A DNA stretch of 42,168 nt from an uncultured Bacteroidales bacterium (GCA_902793405.1 CADBDH010000025.1:1-42168), one strand, 5' to 3'. Positions 10,706 through 20,251 are shown, numbered from the stretch's first letter. The notes: generated by a model not told the origin, from the letters alone. Program-made: numbers and translations.

Positions 10706-10740
10706 TTAGAGATTAGAGATTAGTGATTAGAGATTAGTGA
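10704..10740 (+). repeat. GATTAGA/GATTAGT heptad array at the TolC stop codon
   Basis: Five uninterrupted 7-bp units (GATTAGA, GATTAGA, GATTAGT, GATTAGA, GATTAGT) begin within the TGA stop of the TolC gene. They differ by one base from the GTTTAGA units after other genes and share the sense orientation. The array fills half of the 68-bp gap to the membrane-fusion gene. There is no hairpin here. Confidence 0.85.
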
Positions 10741-10773
10741 ATTAGGAAATTAACAATAAACTATCATAAAGAG

Positions 10774-11787
10774 ATGAAGACAAAGAAAATCTTATCGATT
10801 GCGATGCTCGTGCTGGCACTGGCATCCTGTTCCAGCAAAGACGACAAGCAAGCTACCGTGGTCAAGGAAGAATTGCCTATCGTCGAGGTAACAACCATCG
10901 GTGCAGAAGCCGTCAAGCAGCTGAGCGAGTACACAGGTACCGTCGAGGCCTTCAAGACCAACAACATCTCGTCGAACAGCGGTGCCCGCATCAAGCGCAT
11001 CCTGGTTGACGTGGGTACACGCGTAGCCCGTGGCCAGCGCCTGGTCATCCTCGATGACGTTAACATCGCCCAGCAGCAGATTGCCCTGGCCAACCTGAAA
11101 CGCGAACTGGACCGTGCCCGCGAACTGGTGAAAATCGGTGGCGGCACGCAGCAGGCTGTTGACCAGCTGCAGGCACAGTACGATGCCAATGCACGTGCTA
11201 TCCGCACCATGCAGGAGAACACCGTGCTCACCTCGCCCGTAAGCGGTGTGGTTACTGCCAAGAACTATGATGCCGGCGACCTGCCCGCAGGACTGCCCAT
11301 CCTCACCATCGAGCAGCAACAGCCCCTCAAGGTCATCGTCAACGTCAACGAGACCGAGTACCCCAAGGTTAAAAGGGGTATGCCCGTGACCGTGAAGTTC
11401 GACACCTATGGCGACGAGACCTTCAACGGCCAGGTTTACCTCATCCACCCCACTGTTGACGCTACCAGCCGCACCTTCCAGGTCGAGGTGGCCATTACCA
11501 ACCGCGGTGACAAGGTGCGTACCGGCATGTTTGCCCGCGTGGGCTTCAACTACGGTACCACCCACAGCGTTGTCGTTCCTGACCGCGCCGTGCAGAAGCA
11601 GGTGGGCTCGGGCGTGCGTTACGTCTGGGTTTACCAGGGCGGTGAAGTCGAGTTGCGCGAGATCGAGCTGGGTCAGCGCCTGGAGGACCGCTATGAAGTC
11701 AAGGGCGGACTGGCAGCCGGTACCCAAGTGGTTATCGCCGGTGCATCACGCCTGCAGGATGGTGCTAAAGTTCAACTCAAGAAGTAA
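10774..11787 (+). CDS. RND efflux membrane-fusion (periplasmic adaptor) lipoprotein
   Basis: A 337-residue periplasmic adaptor of the HlyD/AcrA type. It has a lipoprotein signal with lipobox LASC (Cys19), so it is expected to be lipid-anchored. The biotinyl-lipoyl-like half motifs flank a short alpha hairpin: SSNSGARIKRILVDVGTRVARGQ (about 68-91) and LTSPVSGVVTAKNYDAGDLP (about 151-170). Beta-barrel and membrane-proximal domains follow, with YLIHPTVDATSRTFQVEVAI. The helical hairpin is short, as in many Bacteroidetes adaptors. It links the RND pump encoded next with the TolC channel encoded just before. The product family is secure; the substrate is not predictable. Confidence 0.94.
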   Translation: MKTKKILSIAMLVLALASCSSKDDKQATVVKEELPIVEVTTIGAEAVKQLSEYTGTVEAFKTNNISSNSGARIKRILVDVGTRVARGQRLVILDDVNIAQQQIALANLKRELDRARELVKIGGGTQQAVDQLQAQYDANARAIRTMQENTVLTSPVSGVVTAKNYDAGDLPAGLPILTIEQQQPLKVIVNVNETEYPKVKRGMPVTVKFDTYGDETFNGQVYLIHPTVDATSRTFQVEVAITNRGDKVRTGMFARVGFNYGTTHSVVVPDRAVQKQVGSGVRYVWVYQGGEVELREIELGQRLEDRYEVKGGLAAGTQVVIAGASRLQDGAKVQLKK

Positions 11788-11789
11788 AT

Positions 11790-11838
11790 CAAGTTTCGCG
11801 TGTCGCAAAACTTGAAGTTTAGCGTTTAGGGTTTAGAG
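11790..11838 (+). repeat. Post-stop hairpin plus GTTTAG heptad array
   Basis: Two bases after the adaptor stop codon comes an 11-bp inverted repeat with one mismatch (11790-11800 and 11804-11814). GTTTAGC, GTTTAGG and GTTTAGA follow at 11817-11837. The element occupies the 118-bp gap before the RND gene. Since the pump genes are presumably co-transcribed, it may lie inside the operon mRNA. Confidence 0.8.
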
Positions 11839-11905
11839 ATTTTTACCGTAAACCAACCATCAAGTTTGTGCGACTGGAGAAACTTAAACAATATAGCATA
11901 GAATT

Positions 11906-14900
11906 ATGAGTCTATATTCCAGTTCAGTAAAACGACCAGTGACCACGATCCTCATCTTCGTGGCACTGATTGTGCTGGGTCTGTTCTCGCTGCGCAGCCT
12001 GCCCATCGACCTGTTCCCCGACGTGGAGACCAACACCATCATGGTGATGACCAGCTATGCGGGAACCAGCGCATCGGATATCGAGCAGAACGTGACCCGC
12101 CCGCTTGAGAATGCCCTCAACTCGGTAGAGCACCTCAAGCACATCACGTCGAACAGCCGTGAGAACATCTCGATTGTAACCCTGGAGTTTGAATACGGTT
12201 ATGATATCGAAGCGTTGACCAACGACGTGCGCGACAAACTCGACATGGTGTCGAGCATGTTGCCCGACGATGCCAACACGCCCATCATCTTCAAGTTCAG
12301 CAGCGACATGATTCCTATCGTGCTGCTGTCGGTACAGGCCGGCCAGAGTATGCCGGGACTGTACAAAATCCTGGACGAGAACGTTGCCAACCCGCTGGCG
12401 CGTGTCGATGGTGTGGGTTCGGTATCCATCGCCGGTGCTCCCAAGCGCGAGATCCACATCTATCTGGACCCCCTGCGCATGGAAGCCTATAACCTGAGTG
12501 TCGAGACCGTTGCCGCCCTGGTCGGTGCCGAGAACCGCAACATCCCCGGCGGTACCTTCGACATCGGTAACGAGACCTACCCCCTGCGTGTGCAGGGTGA
12601 GTTCAGCGACCCGCAGCAGATGGGCGCCATGGTTGTGGGTATGTCGCCCAGCGGTGGCGTTGTCCACCTGAGTGACGTGGCCCGCATCGACGATTCGCTC
12701 GAGGAGCGTGCCCAGGAGAGCTTCAACAACGGCCAGAAGGGTGCGATGATCATCGTGCAGAAGCAGTCGGGTGCCAACTCGGTACAAATCTCGGAGAAGA
12801 TTGCCAAGGAGTTGCCCAAAATCCAGAAGAACCTGCCCAGCGACATCAAGTTGGGTTACATCGTCGATACGAGCGACAACATCCGCAGCACCATCTCCTC
12901 GCTGGTCGAGACCGTGCTGTTCGCGTTGTTGTTCGTCGGCATTGTCGTGTTTGTGTTCCTGGGACGCTGGCGTGCTACCGTCATCGTGCTGGTAACCATC
13001 CCCATCTCGCTGATTGCCTCGTTCATCTACCTGTATGCCACCGGCAACTCGTTGAACATCGTGTCGCTCTCGGCATTGTCTATCGCCATCGGTATGGTGG
13101 TCGATGACGCCATTGTGGTGCTCGAGAACGTGACGACCCACATCGAGCGCGGTTCGGCACCCATGCAGGCCGCCGTGAACGGTACCAATGAGGTCGCCCT
13201 GTCGGTAATGGCATCGACCTTGACACTGATTGCCGTGTTCTTCCCGTTGACCATGGTTAAGGGTATGACCGGTGTGCTGTTCAAGCAGCTGGGTTGGATG
13301 GTAACCATCATGATGGTGCTGTCGCTCATCTGCGCCTTGATGCTCACCCCCATGCTGTGTAGCCGCCTGCTGCGCCTCAACGTGGGTGACACCAAGATTT
13401 TCCAGAAGGTGTATGGCCCCATCCTGAAAGTGCTCAACAAAATCGATGACTTCTATGCCAAGGTGCTGGACAAGTGCGTTACACACCGCTGGATTACCGC
13501 AGCAACCGCACTAGGTGTGTTTGTGTTCTCCATCTTCCTGATGAAGTTTGTCGGCACCGAGTTCTTCCCCACCAATGACAACGGCCGTCTGGGTGTCTCG
13601 CTGGAGTTGCCCATCGGTTCGCGCGTTGACCTGGCCAAGGATGTCAGCCAGCGTATCTACAAGGAATGGACCGAGAAATATCCCGAAATCCAGTCCTTCA
13701 ACTACACCGTGGGCCAGGCAAGCAGTGACAACACCTTCGCCTCGATGCAGAGCAACGGTTCACACATCATCTCGATGAACATCATGCTCAACAAGTCCAA
13801 CGAGCGCAAGCGCGGCATCACCGAGATTGCCGGCATGATGCGTGAAGACCTCAAGAACTACCCCGAGCTCAAGAGAGCGATGGTAAACGTGGGTGGTGGC
13901 CGTGGTGGCGGCATGAGTGGCCAGAACACGCTCAACTATGAGATTTACGGCTATGACTTCACCAAGACCGACAGCGTGGCCCAACGCCTGAAACGCATCC
14001 TCGAGAAAGTGCCCGGTACTGCCGATATCAACATCAGCCGTAGCGACTACCAGCCCGAGTACCATGTGAACTTTGACCGCGAGAAACTGGCGCTCTATGG
14101 CCTCAACCTGAGCACCGCCGCCACTGCCCTGCGCAACCGCATCAACGGTACGACGGCAAGCTACTTCCGCGAGGACGGTATGGAGTATGACATCAAGGTG
14201 ATGTATGATCCCGAGCACCGCCGCAGCATCAGCGACATCGAGAACATCATGCTCTATAACGCGATGGGAACAGGCGTTCGCCTCAAGGAGGTGGGCACCG
14301 TAGAAGAGCAATTCTATCCTCCCACCATCGAGCGTAAGGACCGCGAGCGCATCATCACCGTATCGACCGTTGTCCAGGACCGCGCCATGAGTGAGATCAT
14401 CGCCGATGCCCAGCCGCTCATCGACAAGATGGACAAGCCCGGCGACGTGATGATCCAGCTGAGCGGTAGCTATGAGGACCAGCAAGACTCGTTCGGCGAC
14501 CTTGCGGTATTGGGCCTGCTCATCATCCTGCTCGTTTATATCGTGATGGCCAGCCAGTTTGAGTCGTTCACCTATCCTGGCATCATCATGACCTCGATTC
14601 TGTTCGCCTTCTCGGGTATCGTGATTATCCTGCTGCTGACGCACACCAACCTGAACATCATGTCGATGATTGGTGGTATCATGCTGATCGGTATTGTAGT
14701 GAAAAACGGTATCGTGCTTATCGACTACATCAACCTGAACCGCGAGCGTGGCATGAGCATCCGCCGTGCCGTAATCAACGGTGGCCACTCGCGTCTGCGT
14801 CCTGTGCTCATGACGTCGTTGACCACCATCCTGGGTATGGTGCCCATGGCTGTGGGTACCGGTGTGGGTAGTGAGATGTGGCGCCCGATGGGTACCGCCG

Positions 14901-15028
14901 TGATCGGTGGTTTGGCCATGTCAACGCTGATGACCCTGCTTTTCGTGCCCACGATGTACACCATCTTTGCACTGACCGGCATCCGCCGCACCCGCAAGAA
15001 GATAAGGAAGGAACACGCCAAGAGTTAA
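11906..15028 (+). CDS. RND (HAE-1/AcrB-type) efflux transporter
   Basis: The inner-membrane proton-driven pump of the tripartite efflux system, 1040 residues, full length for AcrB/MexB relatives. Two repeats of six membrane segments flank two large periplasmic loops. The paired proton-relay aspartates are present in the fourth membrane segment as GMVVDDAIVVLENV (Asp400, Asp401), and the matching Lys is in GIVVKNGIVLIDYIN of the second half. The N-terminus, SSVKRPVTTILIFVALIVLG, is typical. The DD pattern favours the drug or amphiphile (HAE-1) group over the heavy-metal group. It follows its adaptor and is 32 bp upstream of a PII-like gene, which suggests the two are translated from one transcript. 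Confidence 0.96.
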   Translation: MSLYSSSVKRPVTTILIFVALIVLGLFSLRSLPIDLFPDVETNTIMVMTSYAGTSASDIEQNVTRPLENALNSVEHLKHITSNSRENISIVTLEFEYGYDIEALTNDVRDKLDMVSSMLPDDANTPIIFKFSSDMIPIVLLSVQAGQSMPGLYKILDENVANPLARVDGVGSVSIAGAPKREIHIYLDPLRMEAYNLSVETVAALVGAENRNIPGGTFDIGNETYPLRVQGEFSDPQQMGAMVVGMSPSGGVVHLSDVARIDDSLEERAQESFNNGQKGAMIIVQKQSGANSVQISEKIAKELPKIQKNLPSDIKLGYIVDTSDNIRSTISSLVETVLFALLFVGIVVFVFLGRWRATVIVLVTIPISLIASFIYLYATGNSLNIVSLSALSIAIGMVVDDAIVVLENVTTHIERGSAPMQAAVNGTNEVALSVMASTLTLIAVFFPLTMVKGMTGVLFKQLGWMVTIMMVLSLICALMLTPMLCSRLLRLNVGDTKIFQKVYGPILKVLNKIDDFYAKVLDKCVTHRWITAATALGVFVFSIFLMKFVGTEFFPTNDNGRLGVSLELPIGSRVDLAKDVSQRIYKEWTEKYPEIQSFNYTVGQASSDNTFASMQSNGSHIISMNIMLNKSNERKRGITEIAGMMREDLKNYPELKRAMVNVGGGRGGGMSGQNTLNYEIYGYDFTKTDSVAQRLKRILEKVPGTADINISRSDYQPEYHVNFDREKLALYGLNLSTAATALRNRINGTTASYFREDGMEYDIKVMYDPEHRRSISDIENIMLYNAMGTGVRLKEVGTVEEQFYPPTIERKDRERIITVSTVVQDRAMSEIIADAQPLIDKMDKPGDVMIQLSGSYEDQQDSFGDLAVLGLLIILLVYIVMASQFESFTYPGIIMTSILFAFSGIVIILLLTHTNLNIMSMIGGIMLIGIVVKNGIVLIDYINLNRERGMSIRRAVINGGHSRLRPVLMTSLTTILGMVPMAVGTGVGSEMWRPMGTAVIGGLAMSTLMTLLFVPTMYTIFALTGIRRTRKKIRKEHAKS

Positions 15029-15060
15029 ATGTGTGTAGTTAGACATTAAAATAACGTAAT

Positions 15061-15354
15061 ATGAAAGCGATATTTATAGCATTTGACGAGGCCTACTACG
15101 ACCGCATTGTCGAGAAACTGAATCTGCTCAACTGCCGTGGATTCACCGGCTGGCGCGAGGTACAGGGCCGTGGAAGCAAGACGGGCGAACCGCACTATGC
15201 CACCCACGCCTGGCCCTCGATAGCCTCGGCCATCCTGACCGTGGTAGATGACCGCCGCGTGGACGTTGTCCTCGACGAGCTGCACCAGATGGACCTGGCG
15301 ACGCCCAAACTGGGTCTGCGCGCCTTTGTCCTGCCTGTTGAACGTACTATCTGA
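15061..15354 (+). CDS. PII-like small protein coupled to the RND pump
   Basis: A 97-residue protein with the beta-alpha-beta-beta-alpha-beta pattern of PII/CutA-like trimers: MKAIFIAFDEAYYDRIVEKL, then a central loop GRGSKTGEPHYATHAWPS in the place of a T-loop, SAILTVVDDRRVDVVLDEL, and a C-terminal strand LGLRAFVLPVERTI. It lacks a recognisable uridylylation site and is shorter than GlnB (about 112 residues). It starts 32 bp after the RND stop and precedes a strong hairpin, so it is the last gene of the operon. PII-like genes beside RND pumps are known in other bacteria; a role in sensing a nucleotide or substrate and adjusting the pump is inference. Confidence 0.75.
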   Translation: MKAIFIAFDEAYYDRIVEKLNLLNCRGFTGWREVQGRGSKTGEPHYATHAWPSIASAILTVVDDRRVDVVLDELHQMDLATPKLGLRAFVLPVERTI

Positions 15355-15371
15355 TGCATCGCCATCACTCC

Positions 15372-15419
15372 TATAAGAATAAGGCTTGCCGCAATAGAGT
15401 GGCAAGCCTTATTCTTATA
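15372..15419 (+). terminator. 19-bp perfect hairpin ending the efflux operon
   Basis: Perfect inverted repeat of 19 bp (15372-15390 and 15401-15419) with a 10-nt loop. The AT-rich stem base (TATAAGAATAA and complement) supplies a U-rich 3' side, consistent with a terminator. Confidence 0.75.
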
Positions 15420-15492
15420 ATAGGCATCATGTCACATAACCTATCCACAGCGGGGCTCGTGACGATGGTCAAAAGAAAAAACGCTCACATAA

Positions 15493-15524
15493 TTTGTGCA
15501 TTTCCTGATTGATGACTACTTTTG
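15493..15524 (+). promoter_or_regulatory. Promoter of the putative porin gene
   Basis: TTTG (15493-15496), 20 nt, then TACTTTTG (15517-15524), an exact Bacteroidetes promoter only 16 nt ahead of ATG 15541. It rules out the upstream in-frame GTG at 15496 as the start. Confidence 0.8.
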
Positions 15525-15540
15525 CGCAATCTTACATCTA

Positions 15541-17547
15541 ATGAAGAGGGGATTTGTCATATTAATTGTATTACTTGCAGCTGCGGCAATGAATGTCGCA
15601 GTGGCCCAGTTCACCCAGGAGCGTCCCAGCAAATCGGCCAAGAGCAAAAAGCAGCGGGTCGAGCCCTCGGTAGCGTGGAGTGTGAGTGAGCCGCTGGGAT
15701 TGCACTATCCCTCGACCATCGACACCATCTATCTGGACTATCACCGCACAATGGTGCCGTCGCTGGTGAGTGACGCTTGGCTCACGACAGGTAACTACGG
15801 GTCACCGGGGCAGAACCAGATTTTCTTTGACCGGCCGTTGACGAGTGAGTTCTTCTTTGAAGACGCTATCGAGGCTTGGATGCATGACACGGGTACGATG
15901 CGCTACTACAATACCCGCATCCCCATGACGCTGCTCGGCCACTCGACGGGTGGCGACAAATACAGCAACCTGGACCGCACTAAGCTGGAATTCTCGGGCA
16001 ACGTGAACCGCAAGACCCAGGTGGGCGGTGGCATCGACTACATCTACTCCAAGGGCTCCTATGATGCACAGGCCGACAAGGACTTCACGTGGCGCCTGTT
16101 CGGGTCACACATGGGCGACCGCTACGAGATGCAGACGTTCTTCAACCACTACAACTATACCAACAAGGAGAGCGGCGGCATCACCGACGACCGCTACATC
16201 ACCGACCCCGCCGAGGTGCAGGGTGGCGTGACCCGCGTGGACAACAAGAGCATTCCCACCCTGTTGAACAAGGCTCAAAGTCACTTGGAGGGAAGCCACC
16301 TGTGGCTGAACCAGCGCTACAAAGTGGGCTTCTACCGTTATCGCCGCGACAGCATCACCGACACCATCATCGACCGCACCTATGTGCCCGTGACGAGTTT
16401 CATCTGGACCCTCGACTTCAAGCACGGCAAGCACCAGTTTGTGAACGGTGATGGCTATGAGGATACTACCCTCTTTGACCACACCTATCTGAAACTGGGC
16501 GGCACCGACGAGGCCACCCGCTACTGGCGGTTGCGCAACACCGTGGGCGTGTCGATGCTGGAGGGATTCAACAAGTATGCCAAATTCGGGTTTGCGGCAT
16601 ACGCTACCCACGAGGTGCGCCGCTACACCCAGGTGACCGACTCCATCACGGGTACCGAACTGCCGCAGGGGCTGGAACCGTTGCCTGTCACAGTTCCGCA
16701 AAGCCAGACGCAAAACCTGATGTGGCTGGGCGGCCAGCTGACCAAACAGCAAGGTTCGCTGTTGCGCTACAACGCCACAGCGCAATTCGGTGTGCTGGGC
16801 GACGTGGCCGGTGAGGTCGACGTCACGGGCGATGTGACTACCCGTTTCAAGATGCTGGGCGACACGGTGAGCATCAAGGGCTATGGCTATTTCAAGAACC
16901 TGGCTGTGCCCTATCTGCTCAAGCGTTACATCTCTAACCACTTTGCGTGGGACAACAGTTTCGCCAAGACCAAACGGGTGCGTGTGGGCGGTGAACTGGA
17001 CATCCCGTTCACATGGAGCAACATCAATGTGGGTTACGAGACGCTGACCGACTACATCTACTGGAATGCCGACGGGTTGCCCGCACAGCACAGCGGAGCC
17101 ATTCACGTGCTGAGCGCGCGCTGGCACCAGGGCCTGCACTTCAAAGCCTTCAACTGGGACAATAGCGTGACCCTGCAGACGAGCAGCAACGAGCAAGTGC
17201 TGCCGTTGCCCAAATTTGCGGTCTACAGCAACCTGTATGCCACCTTTGTCATTGCCCATGTGCTGCATGTGCAGATGGGTGTTGACTGTAATTACTACAC
17301 CAAGTACTACGCACCCGTCTATAACCCTGCCACGATGACCTTCTGTGAGCAGCAGGAAATGAAATGCGGCGGTTTCCCGTTGATGAACCTGTATGCCAAT
17401 TTCAAGATGAAGCAGGCTCGTTTCTTTGTCGCCTGGACCCACTTCAACCAGAAGATCCACAGCGGCGACGCCTATTTTGCCACACCCCATTACCCATTGA
17501 ACCCTGCCCGTCTGCAAGTGGGTGTATCGGTAAACTTCGTCAATTAG
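15541..17547 (+). CDS. Putative porin, outer-membrane beta-barrel
   Basis: A 668-residue protein with a signal peptide (about 1-22, ending NVAVAQ). The mature part is a run of amphipathic beta strands rich in Tyr, Phe and Trp, ending RLQVGVSVNFVN, as expected of a barrel inserted in the outer membrane. Segments such as TRIPMTLLGHSTGGDKYSNL and LEFSGNVNRKTQVGGGIDYI fit the Bacteroidetes putative porin family (Porin_10 type), and the length agrees. The start at 15541 is set by the promoter at 15493-15524. Substrate specificity is unknown. It is separated from the efflux operon by a strong hairpin and has its own promoter, so a functional link with the pump is not implied. Confidence 0.8.
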   Translation: MKRGFVILIVLLAAAAMNVAVAQFTQERPSKSAKSKKQRVEPSVAWSVSEPLGLHYPSTIDTIYLDYHRTMVPSLVSDAWLTTGNYGSPGQNQIFFDRPLTSEFFFEDAIEAWMHDTGTMRYYNTRIPMTLLGHSTGGDKYSNLDRTKLEFSGNVNRKTQVGGGIDYIYSKGSYDAQADKDFTWRLFGSHMGDRYEMQTFFNHYNYTNKESGGITDDRYITDPAEVQGGVTRVDNKSIPTLLNKAQSHLEGSHLWLNQRYKVGFYRYRRDSITDTIIDRTYVPVTSFIWTLDFKHGKHQFVNGDGYEDTTLFDHTYLKLGGTDEATRYWRLRNTVGVSMLEGFNKYAKFGFAAYATHEVRRYTQVTDSITGTELPQGLEPLPVTVPQSQTQNLMWLGGQLTKQQGSLLRYNATAQFGVLGDVAGEVDVTGDVTTRFKMLGDTVSIKGYGYFKNLAVPYLLKRYISNHFAWDNSFAKTKRVRVGGELDIPFTWSNINVGYETLTDYIYWNADGLPAQHSGAIHVLSARWHQGLHFKAFNWDNSVTLQTSSNEQVLPLPKFAVYSNLYATFVIAHVLHVQMGVDCNYYTKYYAPVYNPATMTFCEQQEMKCGGFPLMNLYANFKMKQARFFVAWTHFNQKIHSGDAYFATPHYPLNPARLQVGVSVNFVN

Positions 17548-17647
17548 TTTTAAATTGAATATTGCCATTTTATTTCTTCTTTGTTGGTTCTCAGTGGTTT
17601 TTGAACAAAAAAATCATTGAAATGCATTTTTTTAAGCTATTTTATTG

Positions 17648-17655
17648 TAACTTAG
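17648..17655 (+). promoter_or_regulatory. Weak -7 element before the second C10 gene
   Basis: TAACTTAG differs at one position from TAnnTTTG and lies 72 nt before ATG 17728. No good -33 box is seen. It is the best candidate in the AT-rich 17548-17727 gap. Confidence 0.3.
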
Positions 17656-17727
17656 CACCCTGGAATCTAACCATTCCTATTGTATCTAACAGTTTTAATC
17701 ACAATAAAAACCATTAACTTACCGCTT

Positions 17728-20112
17728 ATGAAGAAGTTACTCTTCCTCGCCGCCATTCTGTTCGCGGCAACGTCGGTAATGGCAGGGAACGTTGATTTAT
17801 CAACTGCCCAAACCAAAGCCGCCAAATTCCTCAAATCCAAGGCACCCCAAGGCCGCCTGATGACCTCGCCCCCCACAGTTAAGTGGACCCACGAGGTAAA
17901 GAACTCAAGCAAAGCCTCTCTGGCCGCTTACTACATCGTGAACACCGACAAGGGTTACGTCATCGTTGCCGGTGATGACCGTGCCCGTGAAATCCTTGCC
18001 TACGGCAACGGTACCCTTACCGACCTGAACGACCTGCCCGATGCCATGCAGCTCTACCTTAACAAGTTCCAGAAACAGATTGAGTACCTCCAGGCTCATC
18101 CCGGCCTGAAGGTTCAAAAGGCTGTCAATCGTGGTGGCGTGTCAGTTCAGCCTCTGCTCAAGACCGCTTGGTCTCAGGGCAAGCCTTATAATATGTACTG
18201 CCCTAAAGTGGGTCGCGACTACTGCAAGGTGGGCTGCTCGGCTCTCTCGCTGGCCCAGGTAATGAGGTATTGGGAGTATCCCGCCGGTTCTCCCGCTCTG
18301 CCCGGCTACACCGGTGAGGAGTTCGGTATCACGGTTCCTGCGCTGCCCGAATACACGTTTGACTGGGACAACATGTGGGATACCTACGAAGGTTATACTT
18401 CAGAGTCGGCTATTGACCGCATACCTGAAGTGAACAAGAACGCCATCACCTACTTCCTGCGCTATGTGGGTCAGGCCGAGACGATGGACTATGGCACAAA
18501 TATGAGTGGTGCCGAATACCCCGAGATTATGCAGGCCATCCGCACCTTCGGTTATGACGAGGGTGTCCACATCGAGATGAAGTGGGATTATGATGACGGT
18601 ACCGTTAATTATACCGAGGAGGAATGGGGCGAACTGATCCAGTCCGAACTCATTGCAGGCCGTCCCCTGGTGTATTGCGCATTCGACACCTCGGGTGAAG
18701 GCGAGAACATGACTCTCATGGGTCACGCTTTCAATGTTGACGGTTACGATGCCGAGAATGATATGTATCACGTGAACTTCGGTATGGCTTCAACACTGAA
18801 CGCTTACTATGCCCTCGACGCTTTCCAGATCGACTATGTAACGGTTTATGACTTCTTTCCCTTGCTGTTCGCAGGTCTGCAGCCCCCCGGTCTCTCGACC
18901 GATCCCCGCATCCTGGTTGACAAGCAGAACGTGAATATGGCATGCTATGCCGGTGAAACCGCTACCGACACTATCACCATCAAGGGTCAATACCTGACCG
19001 AAGGCATTGCTGTAGCCCTCAACGATGAGAACGGCGTCTTCTCGACCGATGTGAATTCCATCGCTCTTGACCAGGTAGGTAACGCCAAGATTATTGTAAC
19101 CTACGCACCCCAGGCTGTTGGCACCCACAATGCCACCATTACCCTGACGAGTGAGGGCGCCGACACTAAGGTCGTTAACCTCACTGGTACTGCTACCAAT
19201 GCTCCCCTCGTAGTCTATGATCCCGTGATGTTGCCTGCTAACGAGGACTACATCAAACTGACCTCGTTCCGTGCCGACTGGACCGACCAGACTGCTCCCG
19301 AAAACGTGGTTAGCTACACCCTCGACGTGAAGCAAAAACCCAGCAGTGGTCTGATTGCCGAAGCCGACTGGAGCGAAGTTCCCTCATCGGGCAGTGCTGC
19401 CAACTACATGCCCGAGGGTTGGACCTACAATGGCAGTGTTTATCTTGAAGGTGGCTACATCTCGGTTTCAAGCTCTTACAGCATCTTCACTCCTGAGCTT
19501 GATCTCACGGGCTTTGACAAGGTAACCGTTGTCGTCAGGGCTAAGAACGAATATTCCTGGACCAACTCGGCCATCACGGTAAAAACCAGCGTTGATAGCA
19601 AATATGCTGAGTTCACAACTGACTTTGCCGATTACACCTTTGTATTGAATTGTGGTGGCAGTGAGAAGATTGAGATTTATTCCGAGCTCTACTATCCCAA
19701 TATTCAAAGCGTTAAGGTATATGCTGGCGAAGTGACCGCACCGCAGCTGCGTGCTACCGAGACCGGTGATGACACCTGGCGTACCATTACCGGCATCACC
19801 GACAAGTTCTACACCGTGAACAACCTGGTTGCCGAGGGCACCTTCCTGTATAAGGTTAAGGCCATCTACACTGACGGCACCGAGAGCGCATGGAGCAACA
19901 CCCAGATGGTAACTCTGTTTGATAACGGTGGAGCCGTCGGTGACGTGAATGGTGACGGCCTTGTCAACATCGCCGATGTAACTGAAATCATCGACCTGAT
20001 GATCAACAACAACGGTGAATATTTTGCCAACGCCGATGTTGATGGAAACGGTGTTATCAACATTGCCGACGTGACCAGCCTCATCGATATGCTGCTGAAC
20101 GCAGGCAACTGA
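17728..20112 (+). CDS. Secreted C10 cysteine protease with dockerin-like tail; altered active-site loop
   Basis: A 794-residue secreted protease. It has a signal peptide (1-19), a prodomain (about 20-125, with YVIVAGDDRAREIL), and a C10 domain with nucleophile Cys170 in VGCSALSLAQV and His333 in GHAFNVDGY. An Ig-like domain (about 395-485), an FN3-like domain with an inserted beta module, and a dockerin-like pair (about 735-794, DVNGDGLVNIADV and DVDGNGVINIADV) follow. Oddities: the loop after the catalytic His reads HVNFGMAST where paralogues read H[IV]N[WF]GW, so Met353 replaces a conserved Trp, and GCSALS replaces GCPATS. Activity or specificity may differ. ATG 17728 was preferred to an in-frame ATG at 17680 because it gives a clean MKKLLFLAAI signal peptide. 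Confidence 0.9.
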   Translation: MKKLLFLAAILFAATSVMAGNVDLSTAQTKAAKFLKSKAPQGRLMTSPPTVKWTHEVKNSSKASLAAYYIVNTDKGYVIVAGDDRAREILAYGNGTLTDLNDLPDAMQLYLNKFQKQIEYLQAHPGLKVQKAVNRGGVSVQPLLKTAWSQGKPYNMYCPKVGRDYCKVGCSALSLAQVMRYWEYPAGSPALPGYTGEEFGITVPALPEYTFDWDNMWDTYEGYTSESAIDRIPEVNKNAITYFLRYVGQAETMDYGTNMSGAEYPEIMQAIRTFGYDEGVHIEMKWDYDDGTVNYTEEEWGELIQSELIAGRPLVYCAFDTSGEGENMTLMGHAFNVDGYDAENDMYHVNFGMASTLNAYYALDAFQIDYVTVYDFFPLLFAGLQPPGLSTDPRILVDKQNVNMACYAGETATDTITIKGQYLTEGIAVALNDENGVFSTDVNSIALDQVGNAKIIVTYAPQAVGTHNATITLTSEGADTKVVNLTGTATNAPLVVYDPVMLPANEDYIKLTSFRADWTDQTAPENVVSYTLDVKQKPSSGLIAEADWSEVPSSGSAANYMPEGWTYNGSVYLEGGYISVSSSYSIFTPELDLTGFDKVTVVVRAKNEYSWTNSAITVKTSVDSKYAEFTTDFADYTFVLNCGGSEKIEIYSELYYPNIQSVKVYAGEVTAPQLRATETGDDTWRTITGITDKFYTVNNLVAEGTFLYKVKAIYTDGTESAWSNTQMVTLFDNGGAVGDVNGDGLVNIADVTEIIDLMINNNGEYFANADVDGNGVINIADVTSLIDMLLNAGN

Positions 20113-20135
20113 TTCATTCCGATTAACCGATAACT

Positions 20136-20177
20136 AGAGCGGGGCTCAAGGGATTTTCTCTTGTCCCGCTCTTTTTG
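20136..20177 (+). terminator. Rho-independent terminator after the second C10 gene
   Basis: Outer stem AGAGCGGG (20136-20143) with its complement at 20165-20172, an inner stem across CAAGGGA/TCTCTTG, and a T-rich end immediately after. Confidence 0.8.
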
Positions 20178-20251
20178 TACCCCATTGCTTAGCCATCTGT
20201 TTTTAATTCTCAGGACACGCTGCGATTCGGCCTAAAAAAGGATGAATTCGC

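Noticed and set aside
11906-15028. Heavy-metal (CusA-type) RND pump suggested by the PII-like neighbour
   Set aside because: The fourth membrane segment carries the Asp-Asp pair of drug-type pumps, and I see no metal-binding methionine clusters.
15496-15540. GTG start for the putative porin
   Set aside because: It overlaps the -33 and -7 boxes, and the added residues spoil the signal peptide.
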